Source of the DNA: Pohlia nutans
Taxonomy: Eukaryota; Streptophyta; Bryopsida; Bryales; Mniaceae
Reading direction: 5' to 3'
Length of the DNA: 64,000 nucleotides
Assembly (NCBI GenBank): GCA_022496805.1
Contig: CM040094.1
Coordinates: 3,929,501-3,993,500 of the forward strand
The translations under genes and the position numbers were made by a program. Under the pieces are notes generated by a model. It did no database searches. It had not been told where the DNA came from and saw only the letters and a list, made by a program, of their open reading frames with translations. This document shows, in pieces, positions 37,501 to 49,260 of this stretch (positions are counted from its first letter, which is position 1; the number at the start of each line of letters is the position of its first letter).

Positions 37501-40500
37501 ATTGCAAATCACCTCGTTGGAATTCTCCTACATCCAAGGGTTCTCACAGAGGGTTATGTCCGATAACCATCTTGAGCCAACTTTTGACCGGTTTTCTACC
37601 GATCACCTAATACATATTTGGTCCTACTCCACAAGACAATTAAATCCTCATCTTGGATGTGATGGCGCTCGGTCAACGATAGCATTGTTATTGCTTACAG
37701 CAATGTCCGTCTCCTTTGATTCCTTGGATGATTGACTACACAAAGGAGTATTAGATGGCTTCCCACTCCCCTTCAAGTCATCAGCATCACTTGGGCCACC
37801 ATCCCCAATTGCTAGCTTCTTTGGCAACCCCTCCTCAAATAAAGATTGCCTGGCAAGAGGGAATACATAAAATGATGTTCTTGCTTTTTGGTCTCATGCT
37901 AGTAATAAATTTTAAAAGGTTCAAATTAAATTAGATTAATTCATAAAGAATCAAAGATGCATGGTTTTAAAATGACAAATTTAATCAATCATATTGGAGT
38001 GACAAATCAATAATTATATCACTAGGATTATATCACTGGGACCAAATATTATATCACTGGGATTAGTGAAGAACATTGCATGTGTTGGTCAAAAACCAAA
38101 CAAGTTAAAATAAAGGGAAGTCCATGAAGGTCCTACTCGAAACTACTTAAAAAAGAAGAAGCCTAATTAGGGTTCCTTCGCCTTAAGGAACAAAACATAG
38201 TCATGTGTTTTACATTGGTAGAATTTCACAAAATTGACACCCATGGTTAAAGGTTTACAGAAAAGAATTTGTAATTTTTGAGTTGCCCAACTGGCCAACT
38301 GAGCTTCAAATCTTTAGATAGTAGAGCCTCTGGATATTTGAACTGTCACATTTTTGGCATTTAAAAAAAATTCCATTTAAACAAATATGATTATCTTGGT
38401 TTAGATGTTGGATGCTTGCTAAACATGTTTGGTTTTATATGTAAAGCTTTCAGAGAATGGTGGCATACCTTTTCCGTGAATCCAAAAAACGAGCCAATGA
38501 GTTCCTTCTTGCATTCGGCAAGGCTGCAAGAAAACAAGGGTGTTACCACACTACAATACTTTAAAATGACAAATTCAATTGATCATATTGTGAAAAAGTA
38601 TGATTCAAATGGGACCAAATTTCATATGATCAAAATAAGTGAGAAATATTACAGACAACAAAACAAATAGGAGTCCACATAGGACCTACTCAAAACTGCT
38701 AAAAAAAACATGAGGCTTGATTTGGGCTTCTTGGTTCTTTAGGGGTTAAAATCTGAATTTTTTGGTTGAAAAAATTAGAAATTAAAAACAAGGAAATGAA
38801 ATAACTACTTACGCTTAACCATCACATTTTGCCTCACTGGCCGCAGTTGCCTCGGTTGTGTGGTAACAGTAACCTTGCCTTGAGCAAGGGGGGCCTTTCC
38901 TTGAGCAAGGGCTGCCTTTGCGCGTTCTAGAGTCTTATTAAAGGTTGAACTTTGAACAGGAGTAACTGGGCGAACTCGGTCGCACGGAGCAGAAGAAGAG
39001 GGACCAGCCATAAAAGCCACCTAAGGAGAAGTAAAAATAGAATGAGCAAATTTCGTTAAAATTCCCGCATGCCAAATCAGCCATGGTGTCCATCAAAGTT
39101 ATAAGAGTTCATAATTCAATTAGTACATAACATTCTTGAATATGAAAGAGCAAGTTCCTTTACGACCGTGCTACTATAGAGAAATTATTTCACTATAGTA
39201 GCAGTTCAGAGGTTTCAGGGTGATGGTACATTGTTGTAGAAAAGGGACCTAATTAGAGTTGTTCAAGAACGTTATGTAGATTTTCTTGCATTCATATTCT
39301 AATTATAATGTTCCAAAATTGTACATTCTACAATGAATATTTATTGGCTCTATTCCAATGATAGAGCTTACCCAACGATTTCCACACTTTGAAAGTTGAC
39401 TTCTTAAAAAACATCCTTTTCACACCACCCACTTAAGAATGATTCAAAACATACCTTTTCACACAACGCTAAGTTAAGAAAAAATAAAATCTTAACAAAA
39501 CATTGATTACCTTATACTCCTAGTAGTTATATATTATCTACACATTTATACTACTCCAACAATAAAAAAATGAACTTCAAAATTTGTTTAAAATTTTACA
39601 ACAAATATAAAGAAAATTGCAGCAAAGCCTTGCAATTATATTATTATTGTTTTTTATTTTTTTTTCCCTTGATTATTTTGGACATGCTTTTGGGTAGAGG
39701 CTTGGTTTTAACTTTTCTTACCTTAGTACTGGGCTGGGAATCCTGGAGGTCTTTTTGTGATGGGCCAACATGAGAGGCTTGACATGAAGCTCCTGATGAT
39801 GGTGCTACAAACTGGGCCTTTTGCAAAAGTGCTTCTGCTTGAGCAGATACGCCAGCCTTTTCCGCGTACATCATAATAATGCGCGCCTGTACAAGACAAA
39901 GAAATAAAATTGTCAAACTAACCCTTAACCCCTAAGCGTCTGAAAATGCCTTTGCGGCAAGTAGAATATAACGTGTATTTCTTGTATTTGGAATGGATCC
40001 ACACCTTTAATGGATTTGAATTCAACACAGAAGTTGAAATTTAAATCAATGCGGTTCTAGTGAGCTACTGAGATCCTAATTTAGAACTTAAATGCCAATT
40101 ATACGTATCTACTATCTTACGAAAACATATTTACTATCCCCATGGGACGTTCAGGGGTTAAAGGTTCAAAGAGCCCGTTCCGACCACTATTATACAACAA
40201 TATTTCATTGTATTTGGAATGGTTCTACACCTTCTGTAGATTTAAGATAAAAAGTGCATTTAAAATTCATGTCGACATGGTTTCAATCAGCTATTGGGGT
40301 CTCAATTTGGAACTTTCTACTTACAACAAATGCCAAATATACGCCAACGTATCTACTATCCCAAAGGAACCTTTAAGGGTTAAAGTCAAATGCGCAACAA
40401 GCTTAAAATTCGAATCAACATCATGTGAGATAACAAGAAATTCTCGCAACCGTAAGTCTTCAATTTAAAAGAGTGACCACCTGGGAGAAGAAAACTATAT

Positions 40501-42305
40501 ACCATTAAACAAACACAGAGATTAATAATGACCACTTTTTCACCGACTACTGGTTGCAATATCGATAGTAGTACTCCCTCTTCATGCTCATTCTTGTTAA
40601 TTAGAGTAGTGTAAAGTTGATAATGAACAAAACAAAGCAACAAAATATAAAATGATTTTCAAACAAAATGGTTTCGAAGTTCTTGTTCTTTCTGAGCTTA
40701 ACAAAACATGAACATACCTTGTCTACTGGAACATTGTCAGAGACATTCACAATACCATCATAAAAGATAGTCATTTCCACTGTCCGAGGTCTTGTCAAAA
40801 TGGGCTTGGGGGCAGGCCTGCACAGAATGCAATACAACCATTAGTAACCAGTGCTGGTTTTTATTTGTATTATTTTTAGGGTTAGCTAGAATAGGAATGA
40901 AAATAAAATAAAATAAAAAAAATGATTAATAATGATAAATAATATTTTTTATTATTATAATAAAAAGGAGAGAAAAAAGGAGAAGAGAAGAGTAGTAATA
41001 ATATTAGAAGAAGGTTTGTAGTCATTTGGTCTCTAAAATTTTTGGTTTTTTATGCACATCCTCTCGCTATTATGACATCCTTTAAAACTTTGGTTTTTTC
41101 ATAATGACAATTGTATTACGTGACAAAAACATCTTGTTGGTACATACTTTGAATCTTGATAAGTGTATGACTTTTTGACATATGGAGTGTGAACGGCTGG
41201 AGAATTAAATGACAACCTACAAAGCTTTTCTTCAAAATGAGGAAATCCTTACATTTCTTGAGTCGAAATGGGTGGTTTGCCTGACGACATTGGTCGCTGA
41301 GATACAGGCAAAGTGGGTGGAGGTGCCAATCTCTCAGGTGTTGTTTGCTTAGGAGCCGGCATGCCTGTTCAATCACCATTACTTGTTAGCATTTTAGGGC
41401 CATTAGAAATCCTATACTTTGATTGGTGCAAAGATCATTTTTATCCCTTTTGTAAACCTCGTTTTGCTCAATGTTGACTTTACATTAATGCGGGTAACAA
41501 GAATGAGCATAACGAGGTTATTGACACTTACATAGCTCTAATGTGACATGTTAAAAATAATTGAGATAACAAGGTTTCAAGCTATTGATTTGAGGTGGAT
41601 TGAACACTTATACTTCAAATGTATCATAAGTTATAATAAATTCTACAAGAACATTCTCTCACACATAGTTGCACATGATGTTGGTTCAAATTTTGACAAA
41701 ATCCCAAAGGAGGGAGCACCACCACACTAGTGCACTTTGTCTAGTGTCGTGCATGCAATGGGAAGCCACTTTGCACTATAATACAGGAGCCTCCATCTAT
41801 GGTTTCGTCCAAATTTTAAGCTTGTTCTTTCAACATGAACCATACCCAGCCGTCAGGGTCGGCATCTCATGCCAAATAATTACGTTTTTCAAAAATTTCA
41901 TTTGCAAATATTCTCCAAGATTGTCTCTTTCACCATACAAAATAGAACTTTTGTTTTATAAAAAATTAAATTTCCTAAAGATTTGGGCTTCTCTTTGTAT
42001 GATTATTTTTTGCTAATCCTAACGATCAACTACCGTAATTGTTGCTTTGACTTGTGCAATCTAATGTGGCTATTTTGGGATCTTAAGCAACAAGCATACT
42101 ACCACAGTCAGAGGAGAAATTTTAGCTTAACCAACTAAAATCCTTCGTTTTCATCGACCAACTGATTTTCTGAAACATTCTCTCGACTAAGCCTTCCAAA
42201 AATAAGAAATATTCTATCATTTCCCCCTCAAATGATCAGTTTTTTTCCTAAGATTTTGAAATTCAATTAGGTAATTCCAAATTTCAACTGGGTCAAAGGA
42301 AAAAG

Positions 42306-42337
<32 letters not shown>

Positions 42338-45300
42338 AAAACTCCAAAGACCCTGGGAAGTTGAACTCACGAGCTCCAGAAACTCTGCCATGAAGAGACC
42401 GGGGGCCCTGAGCTGCAAGAGCCTCTAAAGCTCGATTAGCAAGCCGCTTTAAAAATTCCTGCTCTTGTTGCTGAGCATTATCAGGCTGAGTATGCAAATG
42501 ATGCCCACCATCAAAGGCTGAGTCATCAATTTCTTTCTTCACTCCTGGCTGCCTCAAAATCCCCACGCAACAAAAAAAAATTATGTTTTGGATATATTCG
42601 GTAACATCAAAACTAAAAAGATCTTTTGCATTACAAGGACACCCAAAATCGTCACTTTTAGCAGTGATCATATTTTATACCTTCCATGGAAGAGGAATCT
42701 GATGCACTAAAGAATGTGCTAATGAGATATTTTATGCAAAAATTATTAAAGTTCGAAGTTTTATTGATAAATGACTTAAAAGTAGTTGTTTAGGTGGTCT
42801 ATATCCTCTTAATCAATATGAACCCATTGTATAAGATTTTAGGGTGGTGATTTTGGGTTAGTGATGAATTTGGAGTAATCGTATCTTAGTACACACAAAG
42901 TGATGTTTAAAGAGTAAAATTTGAAGTACTGTAGTATGAGCAAAAAATAATTATAAAAAGAGAAGCCCAAATCTTTAGGAAATTCTTTTTTCAAATTTTT
43001 TTTTTATTGAGAAAAAAAGAGAATCTGAAAGAATATCCACTTAATTTGACATTTTCCGAAAAAATCAAATTATTCGGCATGATGGACGGGTACGGTACGA
43101 CGTCTTCAAAGACATGATCATATAGAAAGGTTACTTACAGTTGGTTGAAATGCCGTTGTTCCATTCCAAGCAGGCCATCGCATACCTGCACAAACTCCCA
43201 TAAACATTTGTACATGGTCACTAAGGGTCCATGAAACCCTAAATTACTAACATCATGTTAGTACCCATGAGTACACTACTTTTTGTCAAAAACATACTCT
43301 ATTTTGTAAAATCAGTGCAAAAGGAAGATTTCACCCACACAATCAAAATGTCAACCCTCACCAATTTCATGATTTTGCAAAATAGAGTATGTTTTTGAAA
43401 TTAGTACCACACGCACTATCAGCAAAAGTAGGGAAGGCACCCTTTTTGCACTTCCCCAAGTAAAATTCACTTGTAGTGTATGTGACATGAAGAAGTACTT
43501 ACTAGTATGAATTTGCCTCTATTTTGTGATTATGTAGGTCCCTTTACTCCCAAGGGCTAAACCATTTACATTAGAACTTGAAATTTTCACAAGCTAAGGT
43601 AGAAGCACCAAAACCTGTTAAGTACCAATTTCAGTCACCTATGCAAGCACTTGTTTCAACTCATGAGTTCTCGATCAAATTATCACAACCATTAGTTGTA
43701 ATAGTTTGGTGATCAATTATGTATGCGAAGTTAACAAACTAATTGGATTAGAAATGAAAAATGAGTATTGGTTCCCTACTAACATCAATAATGGTTTATG
43801 TAGATTAAGTTTGAAAACTCAGAACAAAATCATACATTGTGACAAAATTAATCAAAAATTAAACTTAGTTACTAAACCCAAAACTTTAAGTGCTGCAATT
43901 TTTTATCATTATAAACCATCGCTCTAAACTGGTTAAAATCCTTAATCTGACAAGTATTGACAATCCTCCACCTTATACTAGTACAATTTTTTTTCATTCA
44001 ATACAACCTCCTCCTTCCTACTAAAAGGACAGATTTGGACAAAAAGTGCAAAAAGAAGCGGTCACCATTAATTAATGGGGTGCTATAGCTAAGTTGGCAT
44101 TCCATATCTAACCCTATAGCAAGTTACAACTATTTTTCAATTCACACGTTGCAGTGCATGTAGCTTTGCATCGGAACAAAACTTGCTATAATAATTGTGG
44201 TCACCTAAAATACCAATCAACTCAAGTACAATCCAGAAACTGTTCTAGAAGCCTACATTGAGCTGTAGCAAGAAAAGAAGAAAAAAACTACAAGTTGAGT
44301 GTTCTACTACACCGAAATCACCGTATACTGTGGGTGGGTGAACGGCATGGGTACATTCATCCGTTTGGACAAAATTTCACCCAATATGAACATATTTTCA
44401 TTAAATATGGATGAATTTTATTACAACATTTTGAAAAAAGAATTATTAGTAAAGCCTCTCGTAAATACCGTGGGCCACAATATATGGTGATTTTGGTGTA
44501 GTTCCAAGGTTGTAATGAATTTCTCTATGATTTGGTTAAATTTTTTTTAGAAAACACTGTCTACAAGTCACTTCAAACGTACTCTCGATATTAGGGTGAA
44601 CAATAGTGGACAGATATATCTGCACTAGGTATTAGGAATGACATTAGCAAAGTGAACCTAAGTTCGTTCCTAAGACCCTTGCTAACACCACTAATGAGAA
44701 CATTCCGGTAATGAATTTTGAAGATGTAGGTTATTGTTGAATTTAAGGGTCTCTCTTTAGAAGACCCTTACAATACATTCTCACTTGGTGTTAAGAGTGT
44801 TATGAGTAAGAATGAATTTAGGTACAATTTTGAACTAGATTCATTTTGCAAAGACCAAACCATGACTATCTCGAATCCCGCATGACCTTAGAGCATGCCC
44901 ACCAAGTGACACCGGCATCTCTATTTTCCAAACTTGATAGACCAACCCACACCTAAAGTGATATACCATCCTCAAACGTTGTCTCGCAAAGAAAAAGTCT
45001 TCCCAAGTCATATCGAGACCTCAATTTTTAGCAAGAAAATTTGAAGATACCAATTACTAGTGGGAATGCTCTCACTATCTCAAATCCTCCAAGAGCTAAC
45101 ATTTAAAAATCTTTAGACTAATTATACGCACCCATCCTGCATGCCTACCTACCAAAACCCTATTATCCCTATTTTTCAAACCTGATATACCAACCCAAAC
45201 CTAAATTCTTAGCAATAGTAACCTACATCTTCAACTAATTATATGCACCCATCATTAGTTAGTTGTGAATGCAGCTCAGAGCACACCTATCTACTAGTAC

Positions 45301-46052
45301 GCTAGTACCCCTATTTCCCAAAAGTCGGGACACATGTAGTTTCGGGAACCTCACGTTGGCAAATGTCTGCCCTAGCGACATTCTCCAAGGGGTGCCCCAC
45401 GGGAGATTCCCAATACTACATTCTAGCCAAAAAAAAGTCAAATCAGGACCTCAATTACACACGGCACCTTGACACATCCACCAGGTAGTAAATGGTACAA
45501 GAATGATGGTGAATTCTTGGTGAACACTTGCTAAATTGAACAACCACTTGCAAAACTAGCTATAAACTGCAATTTGGCAGTAACATTTACTTGGCAGTGA
45601 ATCGGTCAACGTTCCTATGTTATTAGCAAGAAATTTGCGGTCAAGGTTCCTCTGTTATTAGCAAAAAAATTTGAGGATACCAATCACAAGTGGGAATGAG
45701 TGATCTTACCAAGTTCAAGAATGAGCCTCCAGCACTCGTCCATGGACAACCTCCGGATGACATCAGGGCTCAAGGGCTGTACAACTTGAGGCTGTTGCTC
45801 CACAACAGGGGCGCTACTAGAGCCTCCAATTCCATTTCCATTTCCATGGAGAGGGGGTTTGCCAAAGCGCAAGCCCAAGTTGCCTGTCAATGAGGAGCGG
45901 CCATGGAAGCCGGTGCCCGCCAGCATGCTCAGCCCACTCCTGGCCAACATAGCCCTGTACAGGGCCTCCGGGTCCCATACCGTGTCCGCTGCAGTACTCG
46001 TGCTCCCCAGCGATGACCCCGAACCGTCATCCACATGACCCTTCCCCTTCAT
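31551..46052 (-). CDS. PPD: PEAPOD-type TIFY/Jas regulator with a long C-terminal extension
   Basis: PEAPOD proteins are TIFY-family repressors that limit meristemoid and lamina growth with KIX/NINJA-TOPLESS partners. Thirteen exons chain in phase: 46052-45710, 43185-43139, 42548-42371, 41364-41253, 40817-40718, 39886-39722, 39020-38813, 38523-38469, 37849-37699, 34124-33993, 33261-33179, 33083-32974 and 31816-31551, about 649 residues. The first two exons match the PPD domain (LSPDVIRRLSMDECW, then GMRWPAWN). TIFY is at 243-246 in MTIFYDGIVNVSDNVPVDK. The Jas motif LPNARRNSLARFLDSRKR is at about 386-403. The last four exons encode a charged, possibly coiled-coil stretch and a Ser/Lys/Gln-rich tail absent from the roughly 315-residue Arabidopsis proteins. 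The domain exons are secure; the last four acceptors were chosen partly by phase, and one (AGAG|ATG) is weak. The N-terminus may extend to 47560. Confidence 0.8.
31874..32187. mobile_element. MITE with GTTAACCGAAAAG ends, copy 1
   Basis: The 17-bp ends TAGAGTTAACCGAAAAG and complement are perfect inverted copies. The interior includes CCATGGGCTTGGAGCTTTGG. It lies in the last inferred intron of the PEAPOD-type gene, in opposite orientation to the copy at 32389. Confidence 0.8.
32389..32671. mobile_element. MITE with GTTAACCGAAAAG ends, copy 2 (inverted)
   Basis: Begins TAGAGTTAACCGAAAAG and ends CTTCTTTTTGGTTAACTC. The sequence is the reverse orientation of the copy at 31874-32187, so the pair forms a large inverted repeat about 200 bases apart inside one intron. 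Confidence 0.75.
33701..33940. mobile_element. 240-bp MITE (CCTAAAGGACCAAGAAG family)
   Basis: Starts TTACCCCTAAAGGACCAAG and ends CTTGGTCCTTTAAGGGTTAA. The interior has AGTAGTTTTGAGTAGGTTC and ACCATGAATCCTTGG. Related copies lie at 57046, 38540-38749, 37920-38200, 14480-14720 and about 26860. This copy sits in a PEAPOD intron. Confidence 0.75.
34250..34440. mobile_element. Dispersed repeat in PEAPOD introns, copy 1 of 3
   Basis: Contains TTGGCATCTCATGTCAAATA and TTTCCTATAGACTTGGGCTTC. Diverged copies are at about 41840-42030 (same orientation) and 42935-43100 (inverted), all within introns of the same gene. Confidence 0.55.
34441..37698. other. Large PEAPOD intron (about 3.5 kb) without a recognised exon
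   Basis: Contains a repeat copy at about 36195-36612 (right end CCTTAAAGGGATA) that matches the split repeat at 10970-12312. A poly-T run lies at about 37060-37083. Open frames at 34873-35067, 36603-36815 and 37496-37735 have no recognised domain. A missed exon here cannot be excluded. Confidence 0.45.
38540..38749. mobile_element. MITE of the 33701 family, inverted copy in a PEAPOD intron
   Basis: Ends GGCTTCTTGGTTCTTTAGGGGTTAA, quoted here in two overlapping parts GGCTTCTTGG and TTCTTTAGGGGTTAA. The interior has CTTTAAAATGACAAATTCAA and GGACCTACTCAAAACTGCTA. A more diverged inverted relative lies at about 37920-38200. Confidence 0.7.
39925..40161. mobile_element. 237-bp TTAA-flanked MITE
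   Basis: Starts TTAACCCCTAAGCGTCTG and ends GGGACGTTCAGGGGTTAA. Copies occur at 59481-59712 and, inverted, at 20962-21224. Its right TTAA is the left TTAA of the next element. It is in a PEAPOD intron. Confidence 0.8.
40158..40383. mobile_element. Adjacent 226-bp relative of the 39925 MITE
   Basis: Starts TTAAAGGTTCAAAGAGCCC and ends GGAACCTTTAAGGGTTAA. The interior resembles the preceding element (GTATTTGGAATGG, CGTATCTACTATCCC). The two abut and share TTAA. Confidence 0.65.
43290..43402. repeat. Hairpin around AAAACATACTCTATTTT
   Basis: The left arm AAAACATACTCTATTTTGTA pairs with a near-exact complement ending at about 43402. It lies in the first PEAPOD intron. Confidence 0.6.
44307..44501. 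mobile_element. 195-bp MITE with CTACACCGAAATCACC ends
   Basis: The ends CTACACCGAAATCACCGTAT and complement are imperfect inverted copies of about 22 bases. A second copy lies at about 49543-49720, sharing ATCCGTTTGGACAAA and CCGTGGGCCA. This copy is in the first PEAPOD intron. Confidence 0.7.
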
Positions 46053-46160
46053 CAGAACTCCCTTCACCTCCTCAGGCAACTCCCATTTCAACGACACTCT
46101 TTCCTCCTCCTGTCCATCCCCCTAAGTAGACTGTATTCTACTGAGGGAAAGTAGTTTTTC

Positions 46161-46310
46161 CCCAGTGGGCACTGACTCATTGGCAAGACGAACAGACACT
46201 TCAAAAGAGTACCAGTGGGCACTGACTCATTGGCAAGACAAACAGACACTTTGAAAGAGGACCAGTGGGCAGTAACTCGTTGGCAAGACGAACAGACACT
46301 TCGAAAGAGG
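46161..46310. repeat. 50-bp tandem repeat, three copies
   Basis: Three consecutive 50-base units start at 46161, 46211 and 46261, each beginning near CCAGTGGGCA and containing TTGGCAAGAC and ACAGACACTT. They differ by a few bases. They lie immediately 5' of the first secure PEAPOD exon. A dispersed copy is at 13055-13133. Confidence 0.9.
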
Positions 46311-46339
46311 ACTAGAGTTTCTATCTATACTATTACTTA

Positions 46340-47100
46340 TGAGTAGAGTTTGTTTGTTTCGGCCTGCTTCAATTCAAACACAAGAGCTAGATGATCATAT
46401 GAACAATTTATAAATTTAATGCGCAAAGAAAAATTTGGGAGGGTTCGACTGTTCTACTGACTGCTGCTCTAGTCCAACATTTCTACTTTGTTGAAGAGAA
46501 AGTGCAGAACTACATACCCCAATAGACGGTAACTATACTACTGAGTGGAGTCTGTGTGGGCTTTTTTAGGGTCCAATTCAAACACAAGAACTAGATAGTC
46601 TTTGTGAGGGGTCGATCGACTCTACGACTGACTACTGCTCCAGTCCACCATTTCAACTTGTTGAAAACAGAGTGAGAGTGACAGTATACTACTGAGTAGT
46701 TTTTTAGGGTCCAATAAATTCAAACCCAAGAACTAGATAGTCTTTCCAGGCAGTCGACTCTCTGCTCACTAGTCCAACTTGTTGCAGAGAGAGTGAAGAA
46801 CTACATACCCCTTTGAGAGAAAGAATGTATACTACTGAGTAGAGCTCTGTGTTTTTTAGGGTCCAATTCAAACACAAAGAGCTACATAGCCGTCGATCGA
46901 CTCTACCACTGACTAGTCCACCATTTCAACTTGCTGAAATAAAGAGTGAGACAGATAGCCTTTGTGAGCGCTAGAGTACTTACTAGATACTTCTGAGTAA
47001 AGTCTACTTTTTAGGGTCAAAATTCAAACACAAGAACTAGATACGTTCTACAGACTACTAGTACTCCAGTCCACCATTTTAACTTGACGACACAAGAACA
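46340..47100. repeat. Imperfect tandem repeat, about five units of 140-190 bp
   Basis: The motifs TACTACTGAGTAGAG, TTTTTAGGGTCCAATTCAAA, CACAAGAACTAGATAG and CAGTCCACCATTTCAACTTG recur in the same order about five times. Spacing varies through small indels. The array lies in the PEAPOD 5' region, either leader intron or promoter. Confidence 0.75.
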
Positions 47101-47407
47101 ACTACATATATACTCAGATTGTTAATGAATAGCGCTACATACTCAGATTGGGAATTATTTCTCCAGTTGGAGAATTAGCGAGAGTGACACTGGAGGAACT
47201 ATATACGCATATTTCTGGGTTCCAGATCTAAGCGGAACCGAGGACCGACGTCAGCGCTATCGTGGGTGATGATTCAACAATCAGGTACCGGGAAAAAGGA
47301 ACACTGGAAGGGCCACAGGATGACAGTAGAGTGAAAGGACAAGAGCAAGGACCAAGGACTAAGTTACTTAGCTGGCTGACAACCCCAGTGAATGGCATCA
47401 TGCTGAC

Positions 47408-47560
47408 CTCGTCCTGACACCACAGCTGACGACTGAGTTTACTATTGATCTCATCACGGCCACATGGAGACTTTGGACATGATCGCCTTTTGGTGATTCC
47501 CTGGCTAGTGGAGTGGAGCTGTGGAGTGGAGTGGGGGCTGCGAAGGGGCAGCTCAATCAT
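47408..47560 (-). other. Possible first coding exon of the PEAPOD-type gene
   Basis: A 153-base frame starts with ATG at 47560 (MIELPLRSPHSTPQ) and reaches a donor GACGAG|GTCAGC. Joined to the acceptor CTACTTAG at 46122 it enters the PEAPOD frame in phase with no stop, adding 74 residues. The first secure exon has no in-frame ATG between that acceptor and 46052. The added sequence is low-complexity and has no known domain. Confidence 0.35.
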
Positions 47561-47932
47561 ATTCTAACCTTCATTATTCTGCCTTTCATGTGGCTCCTTC
47601 CTTTTCAACGGTATACTCTCTTCCGTGTTTGTTCGGTAGCCCCCACCGGTCCTTAGTTTTCCCCCATGTGCATGTGCCTTAATTTTTCATTACACTGATA
47701 TCACCCCCGGACTTTACAGTAGAGGCAAGAAGCCCTGAGGAGAGAAATTTTACTCGATGAGAAATTGATCTTCTTGGTTTTTAGGCCTCCCATTGGCTAG
47801 AATTTCTTCCTTCAAGGTTTCCTCAGTTTTGGTAGCTCCCACCGATCCTTTTCCCCCATGTGCATGTGCCCTAATTTTTCTTTACACTGATATCACCCAT
47901 AGACTCTACGTGCCTATTTGAGTTAACCCCTA

Positions 47933-48830
47933 AAATTCCTTGACCGTATTCTCACAAAAAACTATGAAAACAGAGCATTTGGAAGTTGCAGAAGAAATCA
48001 TATGTTTTTTAGTTTTTTCATCATTTAACCGTGAGATCTAATACCCAACTTGAATTTTCATGTGAGCACAAAATTCGAGAGCAAAATGACCATTAGATTC
48101 TTGGATTACAACGATCAAAGTTGCAAAAGAAGATTTTTTGGGGTTCAATCCGGTGACAAATTTGAACTTTAGAAATTAGTATCTTTTTTTTGAATGGGTT
48201 AGAAATTCATTGAATGGCAAGGCCATGTTAACAATTGAGTTAAGTCTTCAAATATAAAATCTTGTATGAAAAAAGATCATATTAATTTTTTCATAAAAAA
48301 ATTACTAAAAGTGGGTACAAAGTGAAAGGAAAAAGAAAATCATTAATAAGTTTGACATGGAATTGTAAAATGTCAATCTGAATGTTGTACTTGGAAATCT
48401 TCACCTAATGCCTTTTATTTCATTAAAATTTATTGAAAATTGAGTTTAGAAATGAGCTTCAAAGTTTTTTTGGTCCAAATTGCCCAAAAAACAGACCTCC
48501 TCATAACTTCTATCCCATTGCTCAAAATGGGTAGATTTAAAGCTTCATTTGTAGATAAAAATCAACCAATCATGAATCAAAAAAGAAATTTTGAAAAAGA
48601 GTAAAAAATAAAAAAATTCTTGCTGCCTGATCTCGCTTCAAAAACTTCAAATGCTTATAACTTTTGCAATACCTATCGGAATGACATGAAACGAAGTGCA
48701 ACATGTAGAGTGTAGTTTTTAGAAGCTACACTGAAATTTTCATTGAAAATTTGTAAAAGTATGAGGTCCCTGGAGGCTACCCAATAAGTGAAACGAATAG
48801 AATATAGTCGCTCAGAATTTTAGGGGTTAA
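47933..48830. mobile_element. 898-bp TTAA-flanked element nested in another MITE
   Basis: Starts TTAACCCCTAAAATTCC and ends GAATTTTAGGGGTTAA. The flanks AG|...|CCAAAAAGAAG together recreate the end of the GTTAACCGAAAAG MITE family, so it inserted at the TTAA inside that end. No transposase. Confidence 0.8.
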
Positions 48831-49135
48831 CCAAAAAGAAGCCCATCTAACCTCCCTTTTTGCTCTACTTCTAACCTCTTGTTTGAGCTATATTTGGGTT
48901 GAATAGTGTTGTGACATACATTGTCCCCTTGTGAACCATGGGCTTGGAGCTTTGGTAGGAGGTGTGGGAGTCATTGCGAGATGTAGAGAATAATGATAGT
49001 GGCTTGTTTTAGATTGTCTCCTAACTCATCACGAATTAGTTTTTGGTCTATTTACATTTCAATATGAGTTCAAGAGGAATTCAACACGAGTTTGCTAAAA
49101 CTTTCTTCTTTGAATTGACTTTTCGGTTAACTCTA
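48827..49135. mobile_element. MITE with GTTAACCGAAAAG ends, copy 3 (interrupted)
   Basis: Reads TTAACCAAAAAGAAGCCC on the left and CTTTTCGGTTAACTC... in the right end at about 49135 (ACTTTTCGGTTAACTCTA). Its left-most bases are displaced to 47931 by the 898-bp insertion. The interior matches 31874-32187. Confidence 0.75.
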
Positions 49136-49260
49136 TTGGCGTGAAGCCGTGAGGAAAGAAATTCCAGCCAATGAGAAATTAGTCTTCTCGGTTTCTAAAC
49201 CTTCTATTGGCTGAAATTTCTTCCCTCAAGGTTTCTTGCTTCCAGTGTAAAGGGGCCCTA

